Of a stretch of 64,000 nt of DNA, positions 36,982 through 48,029 are shown one piece after another; position 1 is the stretch's first letter, and each line of letters opens with the position of its first letter. The notes under the pieces were generated by a model, which saw only the letters and a list, made by a program, of their open reading frames with translations, did no database searches and was not told the DNA's origin. The position numbers were made by a program, and so were the translations under genes. The stretch is from Emydura subglobosa (taxonomy: Eukaryota; Chordata; Testudines; Chelidae): assembly GCA_007922225.1 (NCBI GenBank), contig ML679946.1, positions 90,672,407 to 90,736,406 of the forward strand, read 5' to 3'.

Positions 36982-37055
36982 ATCTCAGCTGGTGCAAGTC
37001 AGCACAGCTCCGCTGTCTTCCGTGAACCTACACCAACTGACGCCAGCTGAGGATC
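36982..37055. repeat. Palindromic repeat with CAGCTGAGGAT end
   Basis: TCTCAGCTGGTGCAAGTCA at the left mirrors TGACGCCAGCTGAGGAT at the right. Same family as 61813-61875. Confidence 0.6.
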
Positions 37056-37230
37056 GAGGCTTACATCTCTTTTAAACTTATTTCTGGGATAAAGTGTCAG
37101 TGTGAAAACAGATACAGATTTCAATAAATCTATAAGTAAAATACTCTTTGCCAGTATGTAATGCAGAGGACAATTAAGTAATATTCCAAATGGTTTATGT
37201 CAAACAAATCTCGATTATGGATCTCCATCA

Positions 37231-37248
37231 TTTTTTTTTTTTTTTTTT
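37231..37248 (+). repeat. T18 homopolymer
   Basis: Eighteen thymines, 176 bases beyond the MTSS1 donor at 37423 in transcript sense (an A18 run in the pre-mRNA). Confidence 0.95.
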
Positions 37249-37423
37249 AAATATTTTCAACCCATCTCATATTCTGCATATTCAAAGTAGGAGTCTATCA
37301 AACAGCTGTCTCCAGATCTGCCTGTCATTGGTAACAAGTCCGGCTCTTTTATTTTTTATTACCACAAATGGTAAAAACTGCACACAGCATTCTGTTAAAC
37401 TAAATATTGACACATTTGCTTAC

Positions 37424-37497
37424 CACGTGTGTTGGTAGCCATGTCAGCCACTTTCTGAAAGGCATCCAAAAACGCAGCAGCTGCTACTACCGTAGTC
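37424..37497 (-). CDS. MTSS1: MTSS1 coding exon (I-BAR domain, residues about 45-70)
   Basis: MTSS1 (metastasis suppressor 1, MIM) is a cytoplasmic scaffold. Its N-terminal IMD/I-BAR domain binds phosphoinositides and curves membranes, and its C-terminal WH2 motif binds actin. This 74-nt minus-strand exon translates to TTVVAAAAFLDAFQKVADMA, then TNTR and the first base of a glycine codon. I recall this as identical to the human MTSS1 I-BAR segment. The paralogue MTSS2 has LAAV where this exon has VAAA, which favours MTSS1. The acceptor is a pyrimidine-rich tract ending TTTCAG, and the donor is GTAAGC. The exon starts with one base completing the arginine codon split from the upstream exon (AG + G), so phases agree. 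No disabling change is seen. Confidence 0.95.
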
Positions 37498-40400
37498 CTG
37501 AAATGAATACAGATAACAAAACATCAGCTATGTCTCATTGATGCCTATTTAATTATTGCCCAAAATGTTTAGGCTTATAAAGAAAGGAGTGGGAACTTGC
37601 AGGGGCAATAATATAACAAATCCCCCTCCATTTTATGTTTGAATTTAGCCCTCTCCTGCCTTTGTTTCTTAATCTCTTTCTTGCTTTATGCTGGTACTAT
37701 GGACGGCACTACAGCCATGCTAATGCTGTGCTGTGAATTGCACAGGACAGGTGTTATTTCAAAAGTATGCAGCCAGCCCCTTCTAGAGGATTTCATCTGA
37801 TGAATCAATATTAAAGCAGTCAAACATGAAAAAGAATCTAAACAAATTATACTACACTAATTAAACTACAAATCAAAGCCACTATTATTTTCGGGAGACG
37901 CTTATCTGGGGATTTATCCTACAACAAACAAGCTCTCTGCAGTCCTAGTCAAATCCTATCCTGAGCCCATCATCTGAGTTCTCATTTGAACTATATCTGC
38001 TTCCCCCACAACTGAGAGAGAATAGGAGGGTACTTTCCAAGAGATCTCTTGACCCTGTTTGGCAGTTTTGGGACCAGTGGGAAAAGGAGACTATTCATCA
38101 CCCAGAGATTTCTCTCTGTTCTATAGCTCCACCAGGTCAGGACAAATGGTTATATCATTCTCTTGACAGGCAGGTCAGCAACCAGTTGGAATCTTAGTTG
38201 CCAAACCAGTTAGACCCACCCACACAACAGCCTCTAGAGCTAAACCCAAATGTATTAGCAGCCCTATACATAAACATATAGAATAACAAAATTGCACCTG
38301 CTGACTAATTGGGGTACAAATAGAACCAGGGCAAAGGCAGGAGTTACGAGTGAGAAATCTGTTCTGTAATGGAGGCAGTCACACCACAGAGGAGACAAAC
38401 GTACCCCCCAGGGACAAAAGAGAAAGGATAGCAAATGCAGAAGAGCCAACTGACAAAAATCCCATCAAAACTAATGCAGAAGATACAGAATACCTTCCCT
38501 CTCCTCCACCATCCTTGACATAAGGCAGGCCTACCAAGCTGTGTGGAATGCCCAAAGGGCACCCTATCCATAGCAGCATCTGAAGATGAAAGCAGCGGTG
38601 TTGAGAATACTTCTGCAGGCACCACCAAGTGGGAGATTTGCTCTTCCTCAGCTACAGCTGCTCATTGGCTCTGCCTAGGAAGTGAACTGGATGGGGCTTT
38701 CAGGTTCAAAGGGCAAGGAAGGCCGGCCAACTGCATTCTCAGCTAAACTGTGTTATCTATTGAGAGAGCAAATCTAGTTGCTGGCGTCCCTTGATTCTTA
38801 TCCTCAGAGAGAACTAATGTGGATTCCAATTTTCTAAATAAGTAGGTCTTGAGGGCCTTACACATCGCAGCTTTGTGCCAGAGCTTTTCTTTTTCTGGCT
38901 TACAGTCTGGGTATCCTGATTTAAATGAAATTAGGACAGGACTTTAGGGATAAAATGGGAACAGTAGCACAGCAGCACTTTGTGCTGCTGTCCCGTTAGA
39001 CAATAAGGTATGGAGAAACACAGACAAATACGATGAATTCCCTCCTCCCTGCAACAGTTGGAGAGAACACTCCAAATGAGTCCCAAACAATCAAGACCTC
39101 CTTAAAGAGATCCATCAATTTCACTTTGTCTCAGAAGTCTCCTCATTATGGGCAAAAGGCCAAAGTCCATCCTTGCCACACCCACAGAACCAAACACAAC
39201 AGAGAGATGCAGGGAAGCCTGTCCGCAGCCAGTAAGGACCATAATTGTAGAGAAAGAATAGTTTTCTGGTAGTGCAGTTCCAGCTCTCCCATGTCTGATT
39301 TTATCCAACCCTCACGCCACACATACCCTCAAACTACAGGGGATATAAATGGTAGTTTACAGTTGGGCTACAGCCGGTGCAGAATTCCTCCTAAGAGCCT
39401 TCTCAATCTTCTGATTCAAGATATGTGTTTAAAAGAGATGATGGCCTCAAAAGGACAGGAGGAGAAATCTGAGCCTACTGCCATTTGCAGGTCAGACCCT
39501 GGAACAGAGGGAAGAGATGGGCTTCTCTAACTAATTATTGATACTTTTCCCAGCATTGTTTTCCTTTTGCTAGACTCTTCCAAAATCATCAGTGACATTG
39601 TCTTATCCAGATTCTTAATAAAGAAGGCTCCACTTCTCTGATAAGAAAATACTGGAGGCCCTGACTCCAGCTTAGATTACATATATTCCCCTTTGTCAAA
39701 GGAAGCAGCAGAGGCAAAAAGATTAATATTTCCTGGAAGTAAGTGAATCCTCAAGCTGTCTGTACAGAGCTACTAAAGCACCTGGGAGGGAAATTTTCTT
39801 TGTGAACATCAGTGGTAAAGAAAAAAAGACTTTGAATAAGCCCTACAAAATAACCGACTGATCAATCAAGCTACAACATCTGAGGGCAACCACTTCCCCC
39901 CTTCCAAACAAAGCTGCTGTAGAGAGAGGGTGCCGGAAATTGAGGACTGGAAAGGTAGAGGACAACTACTGCAACAAGGCCTGGATCTGAAAGCTGTCAT
40001 GGCCAGGAGCAGTGGAGAGGTAGCCTGGAGCTTTGAGGTGCTGCTGGAAGCCACTGCTCTTTCTGAAGGGCAGCTTCCCAGCAAGAACCTGTGATACAGG
40101 TCCATGTTGTACCACTGCAGCAAGAGTACTCAGAGTCTCCTTTTTGGGGCAGGAGAGGAATGTCTTTTGTCTCTGTTGCCCATAAGGAAAATTAGAAAAA
40201 TAGGGAAGAGCTCTGAAAACCTGCCCTGAAAAGCCAGAAAATGGCAGAGGGCAGAGATGTACTGGGGAGACAAATAGGGGAGCAAGAACTGGCTAGCTAG
40301 AGTGTGCCAGGATCGGGAGATTCTCTTTTATTCTAGCCTCCCTGTTGAGAAGAAGAGAAGTTGCCTAATCACCCTGAACCGTTGACGTCCAGGACGTAAG

Positions 40401-42092
40401 AGGAACTGGAGCATTTTCTGAAGCAATCCCAACTTGGCAGATAAACTGTACTTCCAAAATAAATTACTAAAAACTTCCAATTTGCCCTAATTTTTTAATG
40501 CCCTTTAGCATAAGGACAAACTACACCATAACCATTCAAACCCTTAACACCCTTCAAGGAGTCCACTCATTTTTCTCCTCTCCCAGCAGTAGCCCCAGCT
40601 GCCCTCTATTCCTCCCCACACCTGTATGCCACCTACCCTTACAGCTTCCCAAGCTGGGAAAGGTGGCAGAAACAGGAAGCCAGGTAAGACTGGGGGTGAT
40701 TGGGTGTATGGAGGAGTTCTTGGAGATGAGGAAGTGGGCCTAGCGCCTTCCAAGAATACCAATATGGCTGCACTTTTCAGTCCATCCCATCCAGGACGAG
40801 ACTTCAGGGAAAACCTGGAAACTCGTCAGATGTTTTGAACATCTAAGAAGCCAGGCAGACTCTTGCCCATTGTGCCTCTCAAAATCCAAAGTGGATTTAA
40901 CAATGATTTGCAACTTGGGGTGATGCTTTGGCACAGTCCTGTTTTTCGCACTTAACTACTCCCAGTACATGGCAATTGCTTTACTGGCATCACATATCAA
41001 AAAAGGAGAGGTGGTGGGGGTTGGATAGGGTGGGGACAAACAAGCTCACTTTGGCCAAAACAATGCTTTCCTAGCCTCAGGGGCATGCTTCAAATCCCAT
41101 ACTCCAGAGCTGCTGGAAGTTTGGGTGGAGGGGAGGGAAGGAAAGGAGATGAAGAAAAAAGAAAACTGAAAACAATCTTTAAAAATAGATAACTGCACAA
41201 CTTGATATGGGTCAAGGGAAGCATGGTTCCTCTTTCCCTGCTTTTACTTCTTTAGTCAGTCAGACAGGAGAAACTCACATGAGTTACCCACTAGCATGGT
41301 ACTGCATGGAAAAGGGAACACACATGCAGGAAACCAACCATATACCAAGTTTCTGTGGGGGTTTTTGACATAACAGATGAGAAACATACATCCCATTAGT
41401 TTGGGAAACAAGGTTCAGTTCATAGTAACATGCAATTTAATTTCTCACCTCTCTCTATGTAACAAGAAAGGCATTTTACGAGTCTGTCAATTCCGATACT
41501 GAAACAAAGTCATGATAGAGAAGCTGCCTGAATAAATGTTTTATTAATGGAAGGCTATGAAAAGTTATCCAGAATGCCAGTTGTAATTTATTGGGCCTCA
41601 GTATACATGTTATTAACTGCTGCTGCATGACCAAGCACTGGGATTCCCTTGGCAGCAAGATCTTCTGTCCTAGTTTTTAGGTTACCACAGGCTTTACCCA
41701 ATATTTAGAAGTACTCCTCTAACTCAATAATCCTTCCTTATCTTACATTTATAAGGACAACGTAAGAGCTTTCAACCCCAAAGTTATGGGTTCATTAAAT
41801 CAAACTAAACAAACAGTCAAAGTAGTATTCCAGAAGGGACCACATTATGAAACAAGGAAAATGTCAAATGAACTTACAAATTAGGGGCAAATGAGCTATT
41901 TTCTAAAACATACTAAAACTGTAAAACGTGGCCCATAGAAATTACATAGATAAGTTTTGAATATGAAATATTTAAAAGAAAAGCTACTAAAAACATGTTA
42001 AACTACAAAAGACAAAGCACCATTTAAACTACACAGTATGCCTGGAATGTACACACATGCCAAGGGAATGGGCTGTGTGATAGGAAACTTAC
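37498..42092 (-). other. MTSS1: Complete intron between the two MTSS1 exons
   Basis: A 4.6-kb intron with a GTAAGT donor (just below 42093) and a TTTCAG acceptor (just above 37497). Phase 2. It has a somewhat GC-richer middle (38500-40900) with several open frames on both strands that show no domain, and a perfect 10-bp hairpin at 38969-38991. I see no CR1, SINE or hAT copy in it. Confidence 0.9.
38969..38991. repeat. Perfect 10-bp hairpin
   Basis: ACAGCAGCAC, loop TTT, GTGCTGCTGT. It lies in the intron between the two MTSS1 exons. Confidence 0.8.
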
Positions 42093-42154
42093 CTAAGCTG
42101 AGACTGCAGTTTCCCAGCTTTGTTTATAAAATCTTCCCAAACTGGGTAACTTCC
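42093..42154 (-). CDS. MTSS1: MTSS1 coding exon (I-BAR domain, residues about 25-45)
   Basis: This 62-nt minus-strand exon translates to GSYPVWEDFINKAGKLQSQL plus the first two bases of an arginine codon. It matches what I recall of human MTSS1 just after the initial METK-like segment ending SDMK. MTSS2 has SSYPIWEDFNSKATKLHSQL in the same place, so residues V, INKAG and Q favour MTSS1. The acceptor is CTTTTTTCTTTCAG, and the donor is AG|GTAAGT, a near-perfect consensus. It begins in phase 0 and ends in phase 2, matching the exon at 37424. The segment is part of the first long helix of the I-BAR dimer. The preceding coding exon with the initiator methionine is not in the window. Confidence 0.95.
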
Positions 42155-42298
42155 CTGAAAGAAAAAAGAAACAGTAATAATGAGTATTTTATTGATCATT
42201 AAATTTTGACATTCAGAATTTGGTGTTTGAGATATACGAAGGATCAAAGTAAAGCAATAAAGCCTACTTTTTGTTTAATAAATTGCAATCCTTTAAGC

Positions 42299-42500
42299 CA
42301 GAGGTTTTCAAACTGGGGTGGGGGCACATGAGAAGCTTTAAGGGTAAGGGGGAAAAAACCTTACTGCGCATATTCAGAGCCGGCAGCTGGAAAACGGCAG
42401 CTGCTGGCCAGGCATCTGGGGCGAGTGGGGGGGGGGGGAGAAAAAACTACTATAGACACAAAGAAGGGGGGTGCAATCAAAACAAGTTTGAGAACCACTG
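42299..42500. mobile_element. hAT/Charlie-type MITE
   Basis: Ends CAGAGGTTTTCAAACT (42299-42314) and AGTTTGAGAACCACTG (42485-42500) are inverted with few mismatches and match the common hAT/Charlie terminus. The interior is G-rich with a run of 12 or more G near 42428. The 8-bp flanks agree poorly (about four of eight), so the insertion is old or the duplication has decayed. Confidence 0.75.
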
Positions 42501-42603
42501 CCATAGGTGTAACATTTTTCTAGCAATTTATCTACTGTTCCTTTAAAACTAAAAAAAGCTCCCACTGTCTCTGAATTCAGGTAGACTGTCTACAGTACAC
42601 AAG

Positions 42604-42800
42604 CAGCAAAGAGAACACTATACCCCGAGACTTGAGAGAACTATGTTCAAGTCCCTACTCTGCCAAAGACTTTCCATGTGACCTTGGGAAAGCCACTTGG
42701 TCTGTTCTCTGCCTCTACTCTCCCACTTGTAAAACAGCACTTCACCTCACAGGAGTGTTGAGAGAATAAATAAACCCCATGATGCGCTAAACAATCACAG
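42604..42800 (+). mobile_element. tRNA-headed (MIR/CORE-like) SINE
   Basis: The B-box TGTTCAAGTCC near 42645 is followed by CTACTCTGCC, then GTGACCTTGGGAAAGCCACT, then CTTGTAAAACAGCACTTCAC and AGGAGTGTTGAGAGAATAAA. This is the classic order of the family. Confidence 0.75.
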
Positions 42801-42809
42801 CAATGTAGT

Positions 42810-43150
42810 CACGTGCTAGATTGGACAGATAGCTTCCACTGCCCTGGTCTCTGCACTGAGTCCCTTTGGCAATTCAAGGTTCTAGTCTTCATCTTCAATG
42901 TTCCTGTGAGATTGGCCCAAATTACCCGAGAGATCACCTCATGGATATTGCGTCCCAAGGAAACAATAGAGCGGTCAACCAAAAGAATGGCACTCAAGAA
43001 TGCAGGAAACAGAACTTTCTCAGTAAGTGGCCTGCAGCTTCCAGAAGAGTTCAGAGTGACCCTGGAATCTGGACTACTGAATTGCAGTTGGCCAAAAAAA
43101 GCCACGTTTTTTTGGGGGAGAATTCTGAAAGTGTTCATCCACACCTGAAA
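42810..43150. other. Segment open in three frames, no domain recognised
   Basis: Two plus-strand frames (42813-43148 and 42866-43336) and one minus-strand frame (43144-42809) stay open across the same 340 bases. No protein family is recognised in any of them. It ends next to an A/T-rich self-complementary segment (43165-43345) that resembles a turtle MITE. It could be part of an unrecognised repeat. Confidence 0.4.
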
Positions 43151-43349
43151 TCTCCTGTGAACGTTCTGTGTTTTTTTTCATTGAAAAACAAACTAATTTT
43201 TTTTTTATTTTCAAAACCAAGAACAGAAAAAAGTACACTCAAAATTGGTCTTTTTAAAATGAAGATCTGGAAAATACTGAGCAAAATGAACATTTTTTAC
43301 TCTCACACACACGTCAAAAAATCATTTTTTTCATAAAAATTTCAACTAG

Positions 43350-44140
43350 CTCTCTTGTATTAATTTAGATGGAATATATGTGGCCCAAAGAGTCAAAGGT
43401 GTTAACACAACCCTGAAACTGCCCAACGTTAAACAGTGTTAAATAAGATTCAGAGTTTGATATACTGAGACCTTAGCCCGGCTTAATACTATAGCAAACA
43501 ATTAAACATCTTTTTAACCTTTTATTATAAGATACAGAAAAGAAAGGAAAACCATTAATAGCTAAAGCATTTGAAATGTAGAGTAAGGCTTTCATTTGAA
43601 CAATATCGCTTATTCCTTTTTTCACTTTACCTGGAGAGAGTTTTTATAAGGAAAAACATCTTGTTTGACAGTCTTTTAGATGGTTTCAAAGATAACTGTC
43701 CTTTTTTGGAGGAATGGAGGGGAGCAGAGGAGTTGAGATGGGTTGGAGTTGTTATAAATGCTGTTGAAATTTGATACGGTTTAGATAAGACAAGACAAGA
43801 CAGACACTTACAAGAAGGGAGAAGAAAGAACAGCAAAAGACAAAGTGCAGCTTTGTTGGCTTTCACTTGCAATCTCTCTGCTGGAACAAAAACAGGCACA
43901 ACACATGGTCTTATCAGCCAGTCTGGACATGGCAAACTTATACCAGCAATAGGCTGTTTAGAGCATTGCTTTTAGTAGCCTCTTTCTGGTCACAGGCTCG
44001 CAGCAGTGGAGCAAAATATACAGTCTTGGCTGGCTAAGCCAGAATCTTACTAGAGAAAAGGCAAACGCAGAAGAAATAAGGTGTGGACAGAAAACGACAC
44101 GTTACGGCAGGGGGACAACCAAGACTCACATCCCAGTTGG
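43350..44140. other. Intronic stretch with no recognised element
   Basis: Downstream (minus sense) of the small open frame at 44270-44151. The wording at 43860-44060 has the look of a dispersed repeat, but I cannot name it. Confidence 0.35.
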
Positions 44141-44150
44141 TATTCAGGAG

Positions 44151-44270
44151 TTAGCCAGAGCCAGTGTTGATGACCATGTCATCTGGCTCTCTCTCTGGCC
44201 CAGTTTCATCAGTAACTCTCTCAGGACGAAGAAGGTCCAGGTCCCAGTACACGGTGGGGGTGGCAGCCAT
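44151..44270 (-). other. 39-codon open frame followed by a strong splice donor
   Basis: The minus-strand frame starts MAATPTVYWDLDLLRPE, continues with an acidic stretch and stops at TAA (44153-44151). Codon choice looks coding-like. Twenty bases past the stop a GTGAGT donor occurs (complement at 44124-44129). It may be the 5' exon of an unrecognised transcript, a retrocopy fragment or part of a repeat. It is not MTSS1 as I know it. No function is assigned. Confidence 0.35.
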
Positions 44271-44279
44271 GATTGGTGA

Positions 44280-45000
44280 GGCTCGCTCCTTTCCCTTCTT
44301 CCAGTCTTTCAATCAGCCAGCATTGCCATTATCCCCCCCAAAAGTCTCTTTCTGAGTGCCGAAAAAGGGAGTGATGGGCAGAAAAGCCCGTCCCCATTAT
44401 TTTGATCATGAGTTAGGCCTAGTGTCCAACGTATCAATTTTGATTGTTTTCTGGTTCCAGACTTTGCTTGTTTACCAGACCTTATCTTAACACTGTCCTT
44501 GAATTGTACCACTAGGCCATTTTGGTTGAAATAATTCCGTTTGTCTTCCTTTTTCACCATTTCCCCATCAACATTTATTGGTATAGGTTATTATGACATT
44601 TGATGAACTTTCACTCACTCTTCAACGCTGAGCTCATAATTAGAGCAAATTTGTAAGTCCAGTTATCACAACAGCTCTATTCAGAATAAGTGTAGAGTCT
44701 CCTTTGACCTAGCCTTTCCCCCCAACTGTACACTAAACCCCCCCCCAAAAAAAATTCCAATTGACTGGGGGTTAGAAAGAAAAAGAAAACTATGTTCAGT
44801 TTAATAAATTTGTTAGACACTCAATTACTGCAGTAAGGGGCATAGTACAAGCCTAGATAAGACAGATGCCCAAGGCTGAGAATATGCATTTCAAATGGAA
44901 GTTATTTTATGCAAATGTAACTGTTTATAGTAAGGTATATCTGCCCCTACAGGTGTCATCTCTGCTTTTATCAAATTAGATATAAATAATTATTAATAGA
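44280..45000. other. Intronic stretch with no recognised element
   Basis: Includes a C8/A7 run near 44738-44753. Otherwise featureless to me. Confidence 0.35.
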
Positions 45001-45004
45001 TCTG

Positions 45005-45125
45005 CAATTACCATAGCGCCTAAAAGCCCGCACATGGACCAAGGCCCATTGTGCTAGGTGCTATCCAAACAGAACAAAAAGACAATCTCTGCCCCAAAGA
45101 GTTTACAATCTAAATATAAGACAAG
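45005..45125 (-). mobile_element. SINE 3' tail fragment
   Basis: The plus strand ACCATAGCGCCTAAAAGCCC, then AAGGCCCATTGTGCTAGGTG, then AGAGTTTACAATCTAAATAT is the reverse complement of the tail seen at 30230-30325. Confidence 0.65.
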
Positions 45126-46031
45126 AGAAAAAAACAGATGGATGCAGACAGACAGATTGGTGAATGCAAGGAAACAACATTGGTCAACATGTTAGGCAGT
45201 GATCTCAGTGTACAGTGCACTAGCCATTGTCACATTTTTGTAGACATAATTTACTCTTCAGATTTTGTATCATGCACTACTGTATCTGGTAATACCCCAC
45301 CATTACAAGAATTCTGCACTCAGATTGGCTTATTTTGCTTACTGATCTATTTGGCAGCAAATCTGAATGTCAGATTACGATGTTTTTATCAACTATAATC
45401 CATGGTAGTATAAAAATAAGAGCCTGAGCCCACAATCTTAAATCATAACTCTCATTGAAATCGGTGACTCAGGCACACCCTAAAATTGCTCGTGATGGGA
45501 GATGAGTATCAGTGCCAATAAATGAGACAAGATTTTAAATGCCGAAGTCTAAGGGAAAGAAAACAAAAATCTTTTTACCTAATGGAAGAGACCGACTATT
45601 TTACCATCTTTTATTGATCTGCTAAATCAAAAACAAGTTTATTTGAAAAGAAGAACATTGTACTTGGCAAGTTTAAATCTAGGGGATCTCTTCAGGGCAA
45701 AGGAGAAAGCAGCAGCTTCAAAAGGCTGCACTAGTTCCCCGAACAAAAGTTTCACACAACATATGCAATTTCATGTATATTTGGCACTTATTATTCTCAG
45801 ACGGATTTCCCCCAGTGGCAGTTTCCTAACATTATTTCAGCTCAGCTCCTGATAAGTCTTAGAAGCCTCATTTTTGCAGTGCTTTTCCTTAATTGAGTTC
45901 ACAGCTAATTGATTGGAATGCATCCCACCCCTCCCTTCGAGAAACGTCAGCAGATACAGACCCCAGACTGAGGCTTACTACATGAAATTTAAGTCCGCTT
46001 CAGAACATGCAGACATTGAAGTCTGAGGCTG

Positions 46032-46092
46032 AAATCTTGGCTCTACTGAAATCAATGAGCGTTTTGCCACTGACTTCAATATGGCCATGATT
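46032..46092. repeat. 61-bp palindromic repeat, copy 2
   Basis: AAATCTTGGCTCTACTGAAA ... TGACTTCAATATGGCCATGA aligns end to end with 35450-35510 in the same orientation. Confidence 0.65.
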
Positions 46093-46267
46093 TTACCCCG
46101 TGAGCTTTTCCAGGTGACACCCCTAAATCAGCAAGGCCCAATCTTAATGAACAGAAGAAAGTGAGGCATCTTTGTAATTCCCACATTCACAATCTCTGTA
46201 GAAACTAGATTTTGCAGCCAGTGCCTCTGTACTTGCAGAATTGATTGTTCTTGTTGATGCTGTAACA

Positions 46268-46400
46268 CAGCTCACAGAAGTCCCTGGCTGAATCAGGACC
46301 TACGTACATACTGAAATTTCAGGATAGGTCCCAATTACATCCTTGGAACTACTCACATACTTAAAGGTAGGTATGTGCTTCAGTACTTGCTGCATCGGTG
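46268..46400. repeat. Short palindromic dispersed repeat
   Basis: GGCTGAATCAGGACCTACGT, then AACTACTCACATACTTAAAG, then GTATGTGCTTCAGTACTTGC. Same family as 28392, 33105 and 60950. Confidence 0.5.
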
Positions 46401-46716
46401 CCTTATGATTCACACAGGCTGGCAGTGTATAAAGAGAGGATTTTTACATGTGCCCTCCATAACATGATATGGAATTGGGAAGGAAACTCAGATCTGGATT
46501 AGAGCATTTACAGTTAGTCTATCTGCTTCCTTCTGTACACCAGCAACCTCACCATTTAATTAATTTAATGCACTACTTATTAGACATGAGAGACGAAGAC
46601 TCAACTCAAGAAATGGCAGAACATTACACTGACCTTTCTATCATTAACAGCACATACCCAGAGAAGAACAGAATGACTCAGAGGACTGATAATAATTACA
46701 CAGCCTCGCCTGTCTA

Positions 46717-47048
46717 AGGGCTTGTCTTCACTGCAGCAGTTAGCTTAAGGTACTTGTTGAACCAGCCTAGCGTGAAAACAGCCACATGGCAAAAGACTTG
46801 AGCTATACAGAGTGTTTGGATTAGCAGATGATGAGATGTGCTAACTCAGAGGTAGGGCTGTAACTGCATCCTCACACATTACTAGCTCGAGTGTCAGCAG
46901 CAACTGGGCTTCCACCCACAAAGCCAGCTAGCTTGAGTTTAAAACATCATTTACCTCAAGCTAGAGAGGTGTGTGAGGGGCTGGATTTATTGATTGCTTG
47001 AATGCTTGATTTATACCCTGGGCTAACACTGCAGTGAAAACAAGCCCT
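46717..47048. mobile_element. 332-bp MITE with 20-bp terminal inverted repeats
   Basis: AGGGCTTGTCTTCACTGCAG at 46717-46736 matches the inverted right end (47029-47048) at 19 of 20 positions, and GTTAGC follows on both sides. The interior is non-coding and partly self-complementary (AGCTAGCTTGAGTTT against CCTCAAGCTAG). The terminal motif is close to the GTCTACACTGCAG ends of the other MITEs. Flanking 3-bp duplication is uncertain (TAA against TCA, depending on where the end is set). A Harbinger-type origin is inferred. Confidence 0.8.
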
Positions 47049-47054
47049 CAATTT

Positions 47055-48025
47055 CTGATTCAAGCCTGGCCCAGGTCACTAGCAACAACAATGTGCTCTT
47101 ATCAGAGAGCCATGAATGGCCTATGTGAAATGGGAAGTTCTTGTCCAGTGATTATTGCTGACCCCATTTCTCACAAACAAGAAATCACTCCACAGCTGGC
47201 AACCTCTGCCAGCCCAGGGCTGAAGATGTATGAAGGAGGACCTTCCCTCTTATCCCTAGAAGTAGCTTGTCCAGAATTAAAACTCCATACCATGGTAGGG
47301 GAAGCATGCACTGCTGTTGTGTTAGCTGTGATTGTTCTGTGAGTGGAGAAAATTTCAGTCTCTAAGACTCTCAATCTAACACCTCTCTGAAGCATTTATT
47401 TTAATAAACCGAGTAAATCAACCAGATGACTATGAACCTGAACCTAGTTATGTCTATACCTCAGAGGGGAGAAATGGATGTTAAAATTTTATTCAGGATG
47501 ATAAGACCCTGAACAAAGTGTTTTATGTTAAGATAGATTTGTCAGCCACGTAAGTGCAAGACACCCATACTAACCCTGTCAGTATTACTGAAATCTACTA
47601 CTTCAAACTCTGCTCTCTCAACAGTAAGCTGCTAGTGTTTCCGAACATGTCTATATGCAATGTATGCATTTGGTATGTATACACCAGGAACCTTTGAGGC
47701 ACGGACAATTAACAGCAGTGCCTAGGGCTTTACTGCAAAATACAAGTTCACAATGAAGCACACCAAAGCAGTCTATTTATGCTGCCAATTCAGTGGCAGC
47801 ATTACACTGCTAACTGGGCCTAACGCTACAGAGAATACTGACACCAATCAAATTTAACTGTGTCACAGGAGACTCAAGGGACAGTATAGACAAAATATAA
47901 CTTGGGAAGGGGAGATTTTGTGGCAGGGTGGCTCATCACCTTGCCACATAGAAATCAGGTTCAAAATCATCATCCACCACTTCTACAAATCTTGCTTCTT
48001 TTTGTTTTTAAGCCTACTACCCAAA
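47055..48025. other. Intronic stretch with no recognised element
   Basis: Open frames on both strands at 47034-47395 show no domain. No repeat identified. Confidence 0.35.
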
Positions 48026-48029
48026 GAGG

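Larger units (their letters stand above)
1..37423 (-). other. MTSS1: MTSS1 intron downstream of the 37424 exon (partial)
   Basis: It starts at the GTAAGC donor just below 37424 and runs off the left edge of the window. It is over 37 kb, filled with LINE, SINE and DNA-transposon relics and unique AT-rich sequence. The next I-BAR exon should begin with the remainder of a glycine codon and encode TREIGSALTRMC-like sequence. I looked for it on the minus strand and did not find it, so it is presumably beyond the window. Confidence 0.7.

Noticed and set aside
1..37423. Next MTSS1 exon (TREIGSALTRMC region)
   Set aside because: Looked for on the minus strand by eye and not found. It is most likely outside the window.
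37424..42154. Exons of the paralogue MTSS2 (MTSS1L)
   Set aside because: The residues at the positions that differ between the two paralogues (PVWEDFINKAG, VVAAAA) fit MTSS1.
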